A stretch of DNA of 64,000 nt from Lysobacterales bacterium 66-474. Its GTDB lineage: Bacteria > Pseudomonadota > Gammaproteobacteria > Xanthomonadales > Rhodanobacteraceae. This document shows positions 44,554 to 55,743 of the stretch, piece by piece. The stretch lies in contig MKWP01000015.1 in assembly GCA_001899805.1 (NCBI GenBank), positions 992,001 to 1,056,000 on the forward strand. Direction: 5' to 3'. The position numbers were made by a program, and so were the translations under genes. The stretch's first letter is position 1; each line of letters starts with the position of its first letter. The notes beneath the pieces are model-generated. The model was not told the DNA's origin and made no database searches. It saw nothing but the letters and a program-made list of their open reading frames with translations.

Positions 44554-45435
44554 TCAGTGGCCGGAGGACGCACTGGCCGGCGCCGCCGCGCTCGTCGCCG
44601 GTTTCGGCAACGGTGTGGTCTTTCTGCCGGTGAGCGATGCCGCCGGCGGCATCGACAGGCGGATGTCGTCGTCGTTCTTCGGCGGTGGTTGCGGGTCGTC
44701 GCCCTTGCAGCCGGCGAGCAGCATCAGCGGCGAGACCGCGCAGTGCAGCTTGATGCCGCCCGGCAAATGCACGGTCTTCTGGACCGTGGTCTTCTCGATC
44801 GCCTTGTCGACCGCGCGCCCGACCGTTTTCGCGCCCAGGCTTTCCTTGTCGGGCGCCCAGTCCTGGTTGAAGCGGGTGGGCGTGTACGGAACCGGAGACT
44901 TGCCGCTGTAGATCTGCGAGCCCTGCAGCGTCGGGGCGCTGTAGGCCGGCGCCGGTTGCGGCGCGGAACCGGTGCTCGGCAACCGGATCTGCCCATTCGA
45001 TTCGTAGAGCTGCAGTCGCGGCGCCTCGACGCCTTCGAGCGTCGCGCTGATCGCGCCCTTCGCCGGTGCCTCGCGGTGCACGAGTCGCGGCGGCGTGGCT
45101 GCGGGCTGTCCGGGCAGCGGCGGGGGCGGCAGCAACGGCGGCGGCGCCGGCGGCTCCGACGCCGACTCGATCAGGGTGATCGAGATGACGCCGCCCTGGT
45201 TTTCGCGATACGAAGTCGGGCGCAGGATCAGCCAGGCGAGCCAGGCCAGCAGGGCGTGCGCCACCACCACCAGCGCGACCAGCAGCCACAGGTTGCGGCG
45301 ATTGCGCGGCGGCGGCACGCGCTGGGTGATCCGCACGTAGGGCAGGCCGGAAAGTTCGGCGGCGGCGTCATGCACGACTCCGCGGTCGCGGGGTCGTGGC
45401 TGCTCCTCGATTTCCTGTCCATCGTTGCGTGGCAT
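44554..45435 (-). CDS. Proline-rich single-pass membrane protein
   Basis: A 293-residue protein of unrecognised family. A cytoplasmic N-terminus rich in Arg/Glu (about 47 residues) precedes one membrane helix (LWLLVALVVVAHALLAWLAW) and a Pro-rich stretch (PPPLLPPPPLPG). The C-terminal region contains YTPTRFNQDWAPDKESLGA and LHCAVSPLMLLAGCKGDD. The outline resembles TonB-type anchors, but no TonB C-terminal domain is visible. The start at 45435 is the first ATG that keeps the helix near the N-terminus. The frame is open much further upstream as antisense shadow of the EF-G-like gene. Confidence 0.6.
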   Translation of the reverse strand: MPRNDGQEIEEQPRPRDRGVVHDAAAELSGLPYVRITQRVPPPRNRRNLWLLVALVVVAHALLAWLAWLILRPTSYRENQGGVISITLIESASEPPAPPPLLPPPPLPGQPAATPPRLVHREAPAKGAISATLEGVEAPRLQLYESNGQIRLPSTGSAPQPAPAYSAPTLQGSQIYSGKSPVPYTPTRFNQDWAPDKESLGAKTVGRAVDKAIEKTTVQKTVHLPGGIKLHCAVSPLMLLAGCKGDDPQPPPKNDDDIRLSMPPAASLTGRKTTPLPKPATSAAAPASASSGH

Positions 45436-45618
45436 GCGGCCGGCCGATGCGCGCGCGGTGCGCGTGTGGAAGTGTAGGGGATGCGCGATGGCCGTCCTCG
45501 CCGGGATGGCGCGTGTTGAGACCATCCTGCATGCTGCAGGTTCCACTGGAGCCGCTTGACCGTGGCCCCGGATCGGCGCATGGTCATGCGACCGCCGCCA
45601 TCCCGAAGCGAGGTCGTC

Positions 45619-47670
45619 ATGGGCGCCTACACCACCGGAGACATCCGCAACGTGGCTTTGGCGGGCCACGCAGGCGCCGGCAAGACCAGCTTGTTCGAAG
45701 CGCTGCTGCAGGCCGGCGGCGCGATCCAGTCGGCCGGAACCATCGAGCGCGGCAGCACCGTGTCCGACCATGACGACCAGGAGAAACAGCGCCAGCACTC
45801 GATCCACTCCACCCTCGCATCGATCGATTCCGCGGGTTGCCACATCAACCTGATCGACACCGCGGGCTATGCGGATTTCCGTGGCGAAGCGCTGGCGGCG
45901 CTGGCCGCGGTCGAGACCTGCGCGGTGGTGGTCAACGCCGCCAACGGCATCGAACACGGCACGCGCCGCCTGATGCACTACGCGAAGGAACGCCGGCTCG
46001 CACGCATGCTGGTGGTCAACCGCATCGACATGGAAGGCGTCGATATCGCCGCGCTGGTCGACGAGCTGCGCGGCGAGTTCGGTCCCGAATGCCTGCCGGT
46101 GAACCTGCCCGCGGAGCGCGCCGCGAAAGTGGTGGATTGCTTTTACGTGCACGACGGGATGAGCGACCTCGGCCCCGTCGCGGATGCGCACCAGCGGATC
46201 ATCGACCAAGTGGTCGAAATCAACGAACGCGTGATGGGCCACTACCTCGAGGAAGGCGAGGACAAGCTTTCACCGGAAGACCTGCACGACGCGTTCGAGC
46301 AATGCCTGCGCGAGGGCCACCTGGTGCCGATCTGTTTCACCTCCGCACGCAGCGGCGCGGGCGTCGCGGAGTGGCTCACCATCGCGCACAAGTTGTTGCC
46401 GCACCCGGGCGAGGCCAACCCGCCGCCATTCGTGAAAGGCAGCGGCGCCGATGCGCAGCCCGTCGAGGCCAGGCCCGACCCTGCCGCGCACGTGATCGCG
46501 GACGTGTTCAAGATCATCAACGATCCCTTCGTCGGCAAGCTCGCGGTGTTCCGCGTGTGGCAAGGCACCGTGAAGAAGGATTCGCAGCTGTTCATCGACG
46601 ACGGCAAGAAGCCGTTCAAGGTCGGGCACCTGTTCCGCCTGCAGGGCAAGGATCACGTCGAGATCGAGCGCGCGATCCCCGGCGACATCGCGGGTGTCGC
46701 CAAGGTGGACGAAATCCATTTCGACGCGGTGCTGCACGACTCGCACGACGAGGACCCGATCCGGCTGCAGCCGCTCGCCTACCCGTTGTCGATGTTCGGC
46801 CTTGCGGTGGAGCCGAAACACAAGGGCCAGGACCAGAAGCTCGCGACCGCGCTGGCCAAGCTGGCCGAGGAAGACCCCTGCCTCGGCGTCGAGCACAACA
46901 AGGAATTGAACGAAACCGTGGTGCGCGGCCTTTCCGACCTGCACCTGAAGCTGATACTGGAACGCATGCGCGACCGCTACGGCGTCGAGGTGATCACGCA
47001 CCCGCCGCGCATCGCCTATCGCGAGACCATCGGCGCCAGGGCCGAAGGCCACCATCGCCACAAGAAGCAGACCGGCGGCGCCGGCCAGTTCGGCGAGGTA
47101 TTCCTGCGGGTCGAACCCCTGCCGCGCGGCGCGGGCTTCGAATTCAGCGACGAGAGCAAGGGCGGCGTGATCCCCAACCAGTTCATCCCCGCGATCGAGA
47201 AAGGCGTGCGCCAGGTGCTCGAGCACGGCGCGATCGCGGGCTATCCGATGCAGGACGTGCGCGTGATCGTCTATGACGGCAAGTACCATCCCGTCGATTC
47301 CAAGGAAGTGGCGTTCGTGTCGGCCGGCAAGAAGGCGTTCCTCGATGCGGTGGCGAAGGCCAGGCCGATCGTGCTGGAACCCATCGTCAACCTCGACGTC
47401 AACGTGCCCGAGCAATACATGGGCGACGTCACCGGCGGACTTGCCTCCAAGCGCGCGCGCATCAACGGCACCGACGCGTTGCGCGGCGGCGTGCTGGTGG
47501 TCAAGGCGCAGGCGCCGCTGGCGGAAGTCGTCGATTACCAGACCGAACTGCGTTCGCTCACCGGCGGCGAAGGCCGCTTCGCGATGGAGCTGTCGCACTA
47601 CGACCCGGTGCCGGCACAGGTCCAGAAGCAGCTGGCCGAGGCCTACAGGCCGAAGGCGGAAGAGGACTGA
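45619..47670 (+). CDS. Elongation factor G-like GTPase
   Basis: A 683-residue translational GTPase of the EF-G-like group, distinct from the fusA product. P-loop GHAGAGKTS is near residue 15. The G3 motif is DTAGYADF in place of DTPGHVDF, so the catalytic His of EF-G is Tyr. G4 is NRID. Domains II-V follow, with TGGAGQFGEVFLRVEP and YDGKYHPVDSKEVAF. ATG 45619 has GAGG seven bases upstream. Relatives lack a settled function; GTP hydrolysis without normal translocase activity has been reported for EF-G2-type proteins. It overlaps the next gene by one base. Confidence 0.88.
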   Translation: MGAYTTGDIRNVALAGHAGAGKTSLFEALLQAGGAIQSAGTIERGSTVSDHDDQEKQRQHSIHSTLASIDSAGCHINLIDTAGYADFRGEALAALAAVETCAVVVNAANGIEHGTRRLMHYAKERRLARMLVVNRIDMEGVDIAALVDELRGEFGPECLPVNLPAERAAKVVDCFYVHDGMSDLGPVADAHQRIIDQVVEINERVMGHYLEEGEDKLSPEDLHDAFEQCLREGHLVPICFTSARSGAGVAEWLTIAHKLLPHPGEANPPPFVKGSGADAQPVEARPDPAAHVIADVFKIINDPFVGKLAVFRVWQGTVKKDSQLFIDDGKKPFKVGHLFRLQGKDHVEIERAIPGDIAGVAKVDEIHFDAVLHDSHDEDPIRLQPLAYPLSMFGLAVEPKHKGQDQKLATALAKLAEEDPCLGVEHNKELNETVVRGLSDLHLKLILERMRDRYGVEVITHPPRIAYRETIGARAEGHHRHKKQTGGAGQFGEVFLRVEPLPRGAGFEFSDESKGGVIPNQFIPAIEKGVRQVLEHGAIAGYPMQDVRVIVYDGKYHPVDSKEVAFVSAGKKAFLDAVAKARPIVLEPIVNLDVNVPEQYMGDVTGGLASKRARINGTDALRGGVLVVKAQAPLAEVVDYQTELRSLTGGEGRFAMELSHYDPVPAQVQKQLAEAYRPKAEED

Positions 47671-48242
47671 TGGCGCGCCCGCCCGGCGTGCACCCGGCAG
47701 ACACCGCGCCGCCGGAACCGCGCACGGTGCGCATGGCGCGGCGCGCGCTGCTCGCGTTCGTGCTGACCTTCGTCGCATCGCGCAGCGTGGTCTTCCTGAT
47801 CATGTCGCAGCGCATCCCGAACCTGTATTTCTTCCTGTCCGGCACGCACGTCCATCACCTGAATTACGGGATCTTCCTGCTGGCGGGCGTCGGCGCGTAC
47901 CTGCTGTTCGCGGCGCCGCAGGGACGTTCCGCGCGGATCGCCGCCTACGTCTACGGCGTGGCAATGGGCCTCACGTTCGACGAATTCGGCATGTGGCTGC
48001 ACCTTGGCGGCAGTTATTGGCAACGCGCCAGCATCGATGCCGTGATCGTGGTGGCCGCGCTGCTGGGGCTGCTGGCCTTCGGCGTCCCCTGGCACGACTA
48101 CGCGAAGCGCCGGCGCAAATCAGCCATCGCGCTGCTGGCGGCGTTGTTCGTGTTCGCCGCGGTGCTGTGGGACACCGGCAACCGGATCGGGCACCTGTAC
48201 GGCCCGCACCTGGAGCAGTTGGAGCGCCAATCGTCGCATTGA
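47670..48242 (+). CDS. Multi-pass inner-membrane protein
   Basis: A 190-residue protein with four to five hydrophobic segments. Between the first two is the His-rich turn SGTHVHHLNYGIF, and between later ones GLTFDEFGMWLHLGGSYW. The paired HxHH and DEFGMWLH motifs would face each other near the membrane and could bind metal, which is an inference. The start overlaps the EF-G-like stop (TGATG), implying coupling. I do not recognise a characterised family. Confidence 0.65.
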   Translation: MARPPGVHPADTAPPEPRTVRMARRALLAFVLTFVASRSVVFLIMSQRIPNLYFFLSGTHVHHLNYGIFLLAGVGAYLLFAAPQGRSARIAAYVYGVAMGLTFDEFGMWLHLGGSYWQRASIDAVIVVAALLGLLAFGVPWHDYAKRRRKSAIALLAALFVFAAVLWDTGNRIGHLYGPHLEQLERQSSH

Positions 48243-48291
48243 CGGCGCAGCCGTTTGCGCTCCGCGGTGGGGTGACGGGAGACGCCTTCGC

Positions 48292-49263
48292 TCAGCGCGT
48301 GGCTCCGCGGAAACGATCCGTCGCAGCGACCAGTTCGTGCACGTTGCCGGGCTCGAACGCCGAATGCCCGGCGTCCGGCACGATGCGCAAGTCGGCCTGC
48401 GGCCACGCGCGGTGCAGGTCCCACGCGCTGCGCGTCGGACACACCACGTCATAGCGGCCCTGCACGATCACGGCGGGAATCCCGTGCAGCCGATGCGCGT
48501 TGCGCAGCAACTCGTCGTCGTGTTCGAAGAAGCCGCGATTGACGAAGTAGTGGTTCTCGATGCCGGCAAACGCCAGCGCGAACTCGTCGCCGGCGCTGGC
48601 CGCGATGTAGGACTCGTTCTGCATCAGGAAACTGGTCGAGGCTTCCCACACCGACCACGCGCGCGCGGCGGCGAGACGCACCGCGGGGTCGCTCGACACC
48701 AGCCGCTTGTGGTACGCGCCGATCAAGTCGCCGCGTTCGGCTTCCGGGATCGCGGCGAGATATTTTTCCCACGCATCGGGATACAACATGTCGCAGCCGC
48801 GCTGGTAGAACCATTGCAGCTCGCGCTGGCGCAGCATGAAGATGCCGCGCAACACCAGTTCGACGACACGTTCGGGATGGGTCTCCGCGTACGCCAGCGC
48901 CAGCGTCGAGCCCCACGAACCGCCGAACACCTGCCAGCGCTCGATGCGCAGGTGCTGGCGCAGGCGTTCGATGTCGGCGACCAGGTCCCAGGTGGTGTTC
49001 TCGCGGAGTTCCGCGTGCGGCGTGGAACGCCCGCAACCGCGCTGGTCGAACAGCACGATCCTGTACACCGCGGGGTCGAAGAAACGCCGGCACTTGGGGT
49101 TGCAACCCGCGCCGGGGCCGCCGTGCAGGAACACCACGGGTTTGCCGTGCGGATTGCCGCACTGTTCGTAGTACAGGGTGTGCAGCCCGGAAACCGGCAG
49201 CATGCCGCCGTCGAACGGCTCGATTTCGGGATACAGGCCGCGACGCTCACTGTGCATATCCAT
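48292..49263 (-). CDS. pip: Proline iminopeptidase
   Basis: Releases N-terminal proline from peptides. The 323-residue alpha/beta hydrolase (S33) has the oxyanion motif FLHGGPGAGCNP, FDQRGCGRSTPH, the nucleophile Ser in GGSWGSTLALAYA, GRYDVVCP with the Asp, and the His in PDAGHSAFEPG. The length is normal for the monomeric Xanthomonas/Serratia type. It is divergent from serA, about 75 bases apart. Confidence 0.95.
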   Translation of the reverse strand: MDMHSERRGLYPEIEPFDGGMLPVSGLHTLYYEQCGNPHGKPVVFLHGGPGAGCNPKCRRFFDPAVYRIVLFDQRGCGRSTPHAELRENTTWDLVADIERLRQHLRIERWQVFGGSWGSTLALAYAETHPERVVELVLRGIFMLRQRELQWFYQRGCDMLYPDAWEKYLAAIPEAERGDLIGAYHKRLVSSDPAVRLAAARAWSVWEASTSFLMQNESYIAASAGDEFALAFAGIENHYFVNRGFFEHDDELLRNAHRLHGIPAVIVQGRYDVVCPTRSAWDLHRAWPQADLRIVPDAGHSAFEPGNVHELVAATDRFRGATR

Positions 49264-49338
49264 TCGTGGTATTTCGTCTGGAAGGTAAATCCGGCTAGCC
49301 TAACATCCTCCGTCCCTGCAAAGTTGCGCGTTCCCGAC

Positions 49339-50571
49339 ATGAAAACCTCGTTCCCGAAAAAGGACATCAAGGTCGTCTTGCTTGAAGGCATCCACCAAAG
49401 TGCCATCGAGGTTTTCCGCAACGCCGGATACACGCGGATCGAACACCACGACAAGGCGCTGCCACGCGACGAGCTGTTCAAGGCCATCGCCGACGCGCAC
49501 ATCGTGGGCCTGCGTTCGCGCACCCAACTGGACGCCGAGGCGATTGCGCAGGCGCGCCGCCTGCTGGCGGTCGGCTGCTTCTGCATCGGCACCAACCAGG
49601 TCGATCTCGACCAGGCGCACGAACGCGCCGTGCCGGTGTTCAACGCCCCCTATTCCAACACCCGCAGTGTCGCGGAACTGGTGATCGCCGAGGCGATCCT
49701 GTTGATGCGGCGCGTGCCCGAACGCAATGCCGAATGCCACCGCGGTGGCTGGTCCAAGTCCGCCGATGGCAGCTTCGAGGTGCGCGGCAAGACGCTCGGC
49801 ATCGTCGGCTACGGCCACATCGGCACCCAGGTCGGCGTGTTGGCCGAAGGGCTGGGCATGCACGTGATCTACCACGACATCGAAGCCAAACTGGCGCTTG
49901 GCAACGCCTCGTCGGCACGTGACCTCGACGACCTGCTGGCGCGCTCGGACATCGTGACCTTGCATGTCCCGGCGACGCCGCAAACCGCCGGCATGTTCGG
50001 GACGGCACAGATCGCGCGCATCCGCCGCGGCGCGATGCTGATCAACGCCTCGCGCGGCAACGTGGTCGACATCGACGCGCTGGCCGCGGCCCTCAGGAGC
50101 GGGCAGCTCGCGGGCGCGGCCGTCGACGTGTTTCCGAAGGAGCCCAAGAGCCGCGACGAGGAATTCGCTTCGCCGCTGCGCGAATTCGACAACGTGATCC
50201 TGACCCCGCACGTCGGCGGCAGCACCCAGGAAGCGCAACTCAACATCGGCACCGAAGTCGCGGCCAAACTGGTGCGCTACAGCGACAACGGCTCGACCCT
50301 CTCGGCGGTGAACTTCCCCGAAGTATCCCTGCCCGAACACCCCGGCAGCAGCCGCCTGCTGCACATCCACCACAACGTGCCGGGCGTGCTGTCGCGCATC
50401 AACGACGTGTTTTCGCAAAGCGGCGTCAACATCAACGGCCAGCACCTGCAAACCGACGGCAAGATCGGTTACGTGGTGATCGACGTGTCGGCCTCCGAAG
50501 CGCAGTCGGAGGCGCTGCGCGAACAGCTGGCGGCGATTCCGGGCACGCTGCGCACGCGGTTGCTCTATTGA
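49339..50571 (+). CDS. serA: D-3-phosphoglycerate dehydrogenase
   Basis: Commits 3-phosphoglycerate to serine synthesis. The 410-residue protein matches the length of E. coli SerA. It has the Rossmann motif LGIVGYGHIGTQVG, the catalytic Arg in NASRGNVVD, Glu in FPKEPKSRDEEF, and the His in TPHVGGSTQEAQ. A C-terminal ACT domain (HHNVPGVLSRINDVFSQSGV) suggests serine feedback. ATG 49339 is chosen; the upstream open frame is shadow of pip. Confidence 0.97.
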   Translation: MKTSFPKKDIKVVLLEGIHQSAIEVFRNAGYTRIEHHDKALPRDELFKAIADAHIVGLRSRTQLDAEAIAQARRLLAVGCFCIGTNQVDLDQAHERAVPVFNAPYSNTRSVAELVIAEAILLMRRVPERNAECHRGGWSKSADGSFEVRGKTLGIVGYGHIGTQVGVLAEGLGMHVIYHDIEAKLALGNASSARDLDDLLARSDIVTLHVPATPQTAGMFGTAQIARIRRGAMLINASRGNVVDIDALAAALRSGQLAGAAVDVFPKEPKSRDEEFASPLREFDNVILTPHVGGSTQEAQLNIGTEVAAKLVRYSDNGSTLSAVNFPEVSLPEHPGSSRLLHIHHNVPGVLSRINDVFSQSGVNINGQHLQTDGKIGYVVIDVSASEAQSEALREQLAAIPGTLRTRLLY

Positions 50572-50859
50572 GTCGCAACGCACAACGCCTTGGCAGGTTG
50601 GCTGACCCTGGCTTCTTCAGGGAAACCCAACGGTTCGGCATCGCCGCCGCGGCCTTGCCCGACGGGATGACTCGCGCCTTCCCGGCGCTCGCCCCCGGAT
50701 CAAGTCCGGGGCAGGCTCTGCGGGCCATCGCTCGCTGACGCTCGCGATGTTCGCTCCGCCATCCCTGGCTCCGCAGTCAAACGGCGCCTTGCAGGCGCCA
50801 GTTCTCATCCTCACCTCATCCAATAACAAAAACGGGCCCGATGGGCCCATTTTTGTCAT
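50572..50859 (+). other. serA-tRNA-Pro intergenic region
   Basis: About 290 bases with no supported gene. It contains repeat-like GGTTGGCTGACC…GGGAAACCCAAC arms near 50597-50632, the stem GGCGCCTTGCAGGCGCC (50783-50799), and the minus-strand terminator of the tRNA. Confidence 0.5.
50828..50850 (-). terminator. Terminator of tRNA-Pro(GGG)
   Basis: On the minus strand, GGGCCC-ATC-GGGCCC followed by GTTTTTG, ten bases after the tRNA 3' end. Confidence 0.8.
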
Positions 50860-50936
50860 TGGTCGGGGCGGCGGGATTCGAACCCACGACCCCCTGCCCC
50901 CCAGGCAGATGCGCTACCAGGCTGCGCTACGCCCCG
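50860..50936 (-). tRNA. tRNA-Pro(GGG)
   Basis: A 77-base cloverleaf: acceptor CGGGGCG/CGCCCCG, D-arm TAGCGCAGCCTGGTAGCGCA, anticodon loop CTGGGGG (anticodon GGG) on a TCTGC/GCAGG stem, T-arm GTGGGTTCGAATCCCGC and encoded CCA. It aligns well with E. coli proL-type tRNA and reads CCC/CCU. Confidence 0.95.
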
Positions 50937-51100
50937 ACCGAACGCCCATGATAGCGGATCGTGCGGTAAACCGCGGCACGGAATCTTCCGCGGCGGCTAT
51001 TGTGAAAAGTCAGGCCATGGAAGGCCGTTCTGCTGCTCGCGAACCCTGGGGCCTGAGTCTCGAACGGAATCCAGCGACGCAGCGATCATGGATGATCGCA

Positions 51101-51475
51101 TCAGGGACCCTTGCGCAGCGGCTCACGCAGTATCTGCAGCAATTGTTCCAGTTCCAGCCGCATCTGGTGCACGATCTGGTGCGAAATGGAGGCCTCCATC
51201 TTGCCCTGCTGGCCTTCCAGCCGCGCGCGCGCGCCGGTGATGGTGAAGCCCTGGTCGTACAGCAGCGCGCGGATCTGGCGGATCATCAGCACGTCGTGAC
51301 GCTGGTAATAGCGCCGGTTGCCACGCCGCTTGACCGGGTTCAACGCAGGAAATTCCTGCTCCCAGTAGCGCAGCACGTGCGGCTTGACGGCGCACAGTTC
51401 GCTGACCTCGCCAATCGTGAAATACCGTTTGGCGGGGATGGCGGGTAGTTCGTTATTGCTGCCCTGATCCAGCAT
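51101..51475 (-). CDS. MerR-family regulator downstream of ihfA
   Basis: A 124-residue protein with a MerR winged helix ([40 protein letters not shown]) and a short coiled C-terminus with no metal-binding cysteines. It overlaps ihfA by 23 bases. A merR gene directly after ihfA is conserved across many proteobacteria; the effector and targets are unknown. Confidence 0.92.
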   Translation of the reverse strand: MLDQGSNNELPAIPAKRYFTIGEVSELCAVKPHVLRYWEQEFPALNPVKRRGNRRYYQRHDVLMIRQIRALLYDQGFTITGARARLEGQQGKMEASISHQIVHQMRLELEQLLQILREPLRKGP

Positions 51476-51755
51476 GGTTCTCGACCCTCAGTTTCAGCTT
51501 CTGCCCCGGGCGAAACGTCACGACACGGCGCGCGGAGATCGGAATCTCCTCGCCGGTCTTGGGGTTGCGTCCGGGCCGCTGATTCTTGTTGCGCAGGTCG
51601 AAGTTGCCGAACCCCGACAACTTGACCGGCTCCCCCCGCTCGAGCGCCTCGCGCAACACCTCGAAGAAGGCGTCCACGCACTCCCTGGCTTCACGCTTGT
51701 TGAGGCCCACGTCGAGAAACAGGCGCTCGGCCATCTCTGCCTTGGTCAGCGTCAT
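51453..51755 (-). CDS. ihfA: Integration host factor alpha subunit
   Basis: A DNA-bending subunit that pairs with IhfB. The 100-residue protein starts [20 protein letters not shown]. It has the conserved [30 protein letters not shown] arm region, split here as [19 protein letters not shown] and [14 protein letters not shown]; the Pro that intercalates is in RPGRNP. It starts one base after the pheT stop. Its location in the thrS-to-pheT operon matches E. coli. Confidence 0.97.
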   Translation of the reverse strand: MTLTKAEMAERLFLDVGLNKREARECVDAFFEVLREALERGEPVKLSGFGNFDLRNKNQRPGRNPKTGEEIPISARRVVTFRPGQKLKLRVENHAGSGQQ

Positions 51756-51756
51756 C

Positions 51757-54144
51757 TCATTTCCTCAATCGGGCCCCGAATTCACGTTCCAGCACCGCCA
51801 CCACGTCGGCCACGCAGCGGTCGGCCTCCTGATCCGTAAGCGTGCGCGAACTGTCTTGCAAAATCAAGCCGATGGCAAGACTCTTTCGACCCTGGCTCAA
51901 CCCCGGACCGTGAAAACAGTCAAACAATACGGGTTCGTTCAACATTGTTCGCATACCTGAACGAACCGCGCCAGCCACCCGCGCCCACTCCACCCCCTCG
52001 TCGACCTCGATCGCGATGTCGCGGCGGACCGAGGGGAAGCGCGGCAGGGCTTGCGCGATCGGGATGGCCCGGCGGCGCAAGGCCTCCTGCACCACCTCGA
52101 AGACGAACGTTTCAGGCAAGTCCAACGCCGCCTGCAGCGAAGGGTGCAGGGCGCCGACCGCGCCCACCGCCACGCCGTCGCGCAGGATGCGCGCGCCGCG
52201 GCCGGGGTGCACCCACGCCGGCAGCTCGCGCGACTCGAACGACCACGCTTGCGATGCTCCCGACAAGGCCAGCAAGGCTTCGAGGTCGCCCTTGATGTCG
52301 AAGAAATCCAGCGCGCGTTTCGGCTCGCCCCATTGCTCGGCGCGCGCGCTGCCGCAGGCCGCGGCCGCCAGCATCGCGGTTTCGATCGGAGCCGTATCCT
52401 GCGCGCGGCGGCCGTGCGTGAACACGACTCCGTTTTCGAACAGGCGCACCCGCGCCTGCTGGCGATTGCGGTTGCGCTTGAGGGACTCGACCAGTCCCGG
52501 CAGCAGCGAGGTGCGCATCACGGCCAGTTCGGCCGACAACGGATTGGCCAGCGCGACCGCGCCGGCATCGAGTTGCCAGGCCTGCAACAGGCGGGGGTCA
52601 ACGAAGGCGTAGCAAATGGCCTCGTGGTAGTCGCGCGCGGCGAGGGAGCCACCCAGTGCCGACGACGGAAGACGTGTTTCATCGTCGTGCGGTGCAGGCG
52701 GCGCACCCGCAGGCAGGCGCACGGGGATTTCATCGTAGCCATGGATACGCGCGACTTCCTCGATCAGGTCTTCCTCGGCGAAGATGTCGAAGCGCCGCGA
52801 AGGCGGCGTGACCCGCCAGCCATCGGCGGCTGTCTCGACCCGCATGCCGAGCGCCGTGAGGATGCGTTCGATTTCCGCATCCGTGATCGAAATGCCCAGC
52901 ACGCGCGCGATGCGCGCACGCCGCAACGTGACGGGAATGCGCTGCGGCAAATGTTCCGGCAATGCGGCCTCGATGACTTCGCCGGCCCGGCCGCCCGCGA
53001 TCCCGATCAACAGCGCCGTGGCGCGTTCCATCGCGGCGCGCGGCAATTCCGGGTCGACGCCGCGCTCGAAACGGTGTGCCGCGTCGGTGGCAAGCCCCAA
53101 CTTGCGCGCTCGACCCATGATCGCGGCGGGACTGAAATGCGCCGCTTCGAGGAACACGTCCTGCGTGGCATCGGTGACGCGCGAATCGAACCCGCCCATC
53201 ACGCCGGCCATGGCCAATGGTTTGCTTTCATCGGCGATCAGCAGGAATCCGGCGTCGAGTTTTGCCTCGCTCTCGTCCAACAGCTTCAACGCTTCGCCGT
53301 CACGCGCGCGCCGCACCACGATCGCGCCATCGAGTTTTGCCTCGTCGAAGGCGTGCATGGGCTGGCCAGTTTCCAGCATCACGTAGTTGGCGACATCCAC
53401 CACCGCGTTGATCGGCTTGACGCCGGCCGCGCGCAGGCGTTGCGCCATCCAGGCGGGCGTCGTTGCAGTCATGTCGATGCCGCGCAACGCGCGCCCGAGG
53501 TACCGCGGGCAATCGGCACCGGCTGCAAGGCGGATGTCGCGCGGCGCAGCGATCGCGGGTTTCACCGAAGGAACATCAAAAGATTTCGCGCGTCCACCGA
53601 ATTCCGCCGCGACTTCGTCGGCCAACCCAATCATGCCGAGGCAGTCGCCACGGTTGGGCGTGAGTTCGACCTCGATGGCGGCATCCGGCAACCGGAGATA
53701 CCCTGCCAATGGCTTGCCGATCGGCGCATCGGCAGGCAGTTCCATCAACCCCGATGCATCGGTGTCGATACCGAGTTCCCTGGCCGAACACAACATGCCC
53801 TGGGATTCGACACCGCGCAGCTTCGCGACCTTGATCGTGGTGCCGTTCGGCAGCGTGGCGCCGATCATCGCCAGCGGCGCAACCAGTCCAACGCGTGCAT
53901 TCGGCGCACCACACACGATCTGCACTTCAGCGTTGCCGGTATCGACCCGACACACCCGCAGCTTGTCCGCGTCGGGATGCGGTTCGCAGGCAGCGATGCG
54001 CGCCACGATCACGCCGTCCAGGGCGTCGCCGATGGCTTCGGACCCGGCGACTTCCAACCCGCTCATGGTCAGGCGTTTCGTCAGTTCATCGCGGGTCGCG
54101 GCGATTTCGACGAGTGAACGCAGCCAGTTTTCGGAGAATTTCAT
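51757..54144 (-). CDS. pheT: Phenylalanyl-tRNA synthetase beta subunit
   Basis: A 795-residue subunit of the alpha2-beta2 enzyme. It starts [14 protein letters not shown], and has an EMAP/OB tRNA-binding domain with [16 protein letters not shown]. The B3/4 editing domain has [22 protein letters not shown]5 follows ([16 protein letters not shown]), then the synthetase-like core and a C-terminal anticodon-binding domain ([24 protein letters not shown]). The usual gene order pheS-pheT-ihfA is kept, but pheS lies 122 bases upstream, not adjacent. Confidence 0.97.
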   Translation of the reverse strand: MKFSENWLRSLVEIAATRDELTKRLTMSGLEVAGSEAIGDALDGVIVARIAACEPHPDADKLRVCRVDTGNAEVQIVCGAPNARVGLVAPLAMIGATLPNGTTIKVAKLRGVESQGMLCSARELGIDTDASGLMELPADAPIGKPLAGYLRLPDAAIEVELTPNRGDCLGMIGLADEVAAEFGGRAKSFDVPSVKPAIAAPRDIRLAAGADCPRYLGRALRGIDMTATTPAWMAQRLRAAGVKPINAVVDVANYVMLETGQPMHAFDEAKLDGAIVVRRARDGEALKLLDESEAKLDAGFLLIADESKPLAMAGVMGGFDSRVTDATQDVFLEAAHFSPAAIMGRARKLGLATDAAHRFERGVDPELPRAAMERATALLIGIAGGRAGEVIEAALPEHLPQRIPVTLRRARIARVLGISITDAEIERILTALGMRVETAADGWRVTPPSRRFDIFAEEDLIEEVARIHGYDEIPVRLPAGAPPAPHDDETRLPSSALGGSLAARDYHEAICYAFVDPRLLQAWQLDAGAVALANPLSAELAVMRTSLLPGLVESLKRNRNRQQARVRLFENGVVFTHGRRAQDTAPIETAMLAAAACGSARAEQWGEPKRALDFFDIKGDLEALLALSGASQAWSFESRELPAWVHPGRGARILRDGVAVGAVGALHPSLQAALDLPETFVFEVVQEALRRRAIPIAQALPRFPSVRRDIAIEVDEGVEWARVAGAVRSGMRTMLNEPVLFDCFHGPGLSQGRKSLAIGLILQDSSRTLTDQEADRCVADVVAVLEREFGARLRK

Positions 54145-54177
54145 CGGCTATTTTCAAATAAAAAGCAAAGCAATGGT

Positions 54178-54250
54178 CCGCGAAGTACGCAAAAAAACGC
54201 AAAGAAAAATTGTCGTTTGATTCTTTTGCGTTCTTCGCGTTCTTTGCGGA
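54178..54250 (+). repeat. AT-rich inverted repeat between pheS and pheT
   Basis: CCGCGAAGTACGCAAAA on the left mirrors TTCGCGTTCTTTGCGG on the right around TTGTCGTTTGA, with several A/T runs. It contrasts with the GC-rich surroundings and occupies the spacer between co-transcribed genes. Probably a dispersed repeat; an RNA-processing or attenuating role is possible. Confidence 0.5.
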
Positions 54251-54266
54251 TAAATTTTTTCAGGAA

Positions 54267-55337
<1,071 letters not shown>

Positions 55338-55371
55338 TCATAACCGTCGGCGCGAACGCCGAATGGTTCAC

Positions 55372-55731
55372 TCAAGCAGCCAGATTGGCCTTGGCCTTCT
55401 CGGCGATCGCGCCGAACGCCGCGATGTCGTGCACGGCGAGGTCCGCCAACACCTTGCGGTCGACGGCAATGCCGGCCTTGTCGAGGCCCGCGATCAGGCG
55501 GCTGTAGGACAGCCCGAACTGGCGCGCGGCCGCGTTGATGCGCACGATCCACAACGCGCGGAACTGGCGCTTCTTCTGCTTGCGGCCGATGTAGGCGTAC
55601 TGCTGGGCCTTGGTGACGGCCTGCTTGGCAACGCGATAGACCTTGCGGCGGGCGTTGTAATAGCCCTTGGCGGCCTTCAGGGTTTTCTTGTGACGCGCAC
55701 GCGCAGTGACGCCACGCTTGACTCGTGCCAT
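55372..55731 (-). CDS. rplT: 50S ribosomal protein L20
   Basis: A 119-residue protein starting [20 protein letters not shown], with [20 protein letters not shown] and [16 protein letters not shown]. It is an early-assembly 23S rRNA binder, and in E. coli it represses its own operon. AAGGAGAG lies about eight bases upstream. It follows rpmI by 12 bases. Confidence 0.98.
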   Translation of the reverse strand: MARVKRGVTARARHKKTLKAAKGYYNARRKVYRVAKQAVTKAQQYAYIGRKQKKRQFRALWIVRINAAARQFGLSYSRLIAGLDKAGIAVDRKVLADLAVHDIAAFGAIAEKAKANLAA

Positions 55732-55743
55732 GGTCGTCTCTCC

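Noticed and set aside
48337..49338. N-terminal extension of serA by about 330 codons
   Set aside because: The extension is antisense to pip. SerA starting at 49339 has exactly the normal length.
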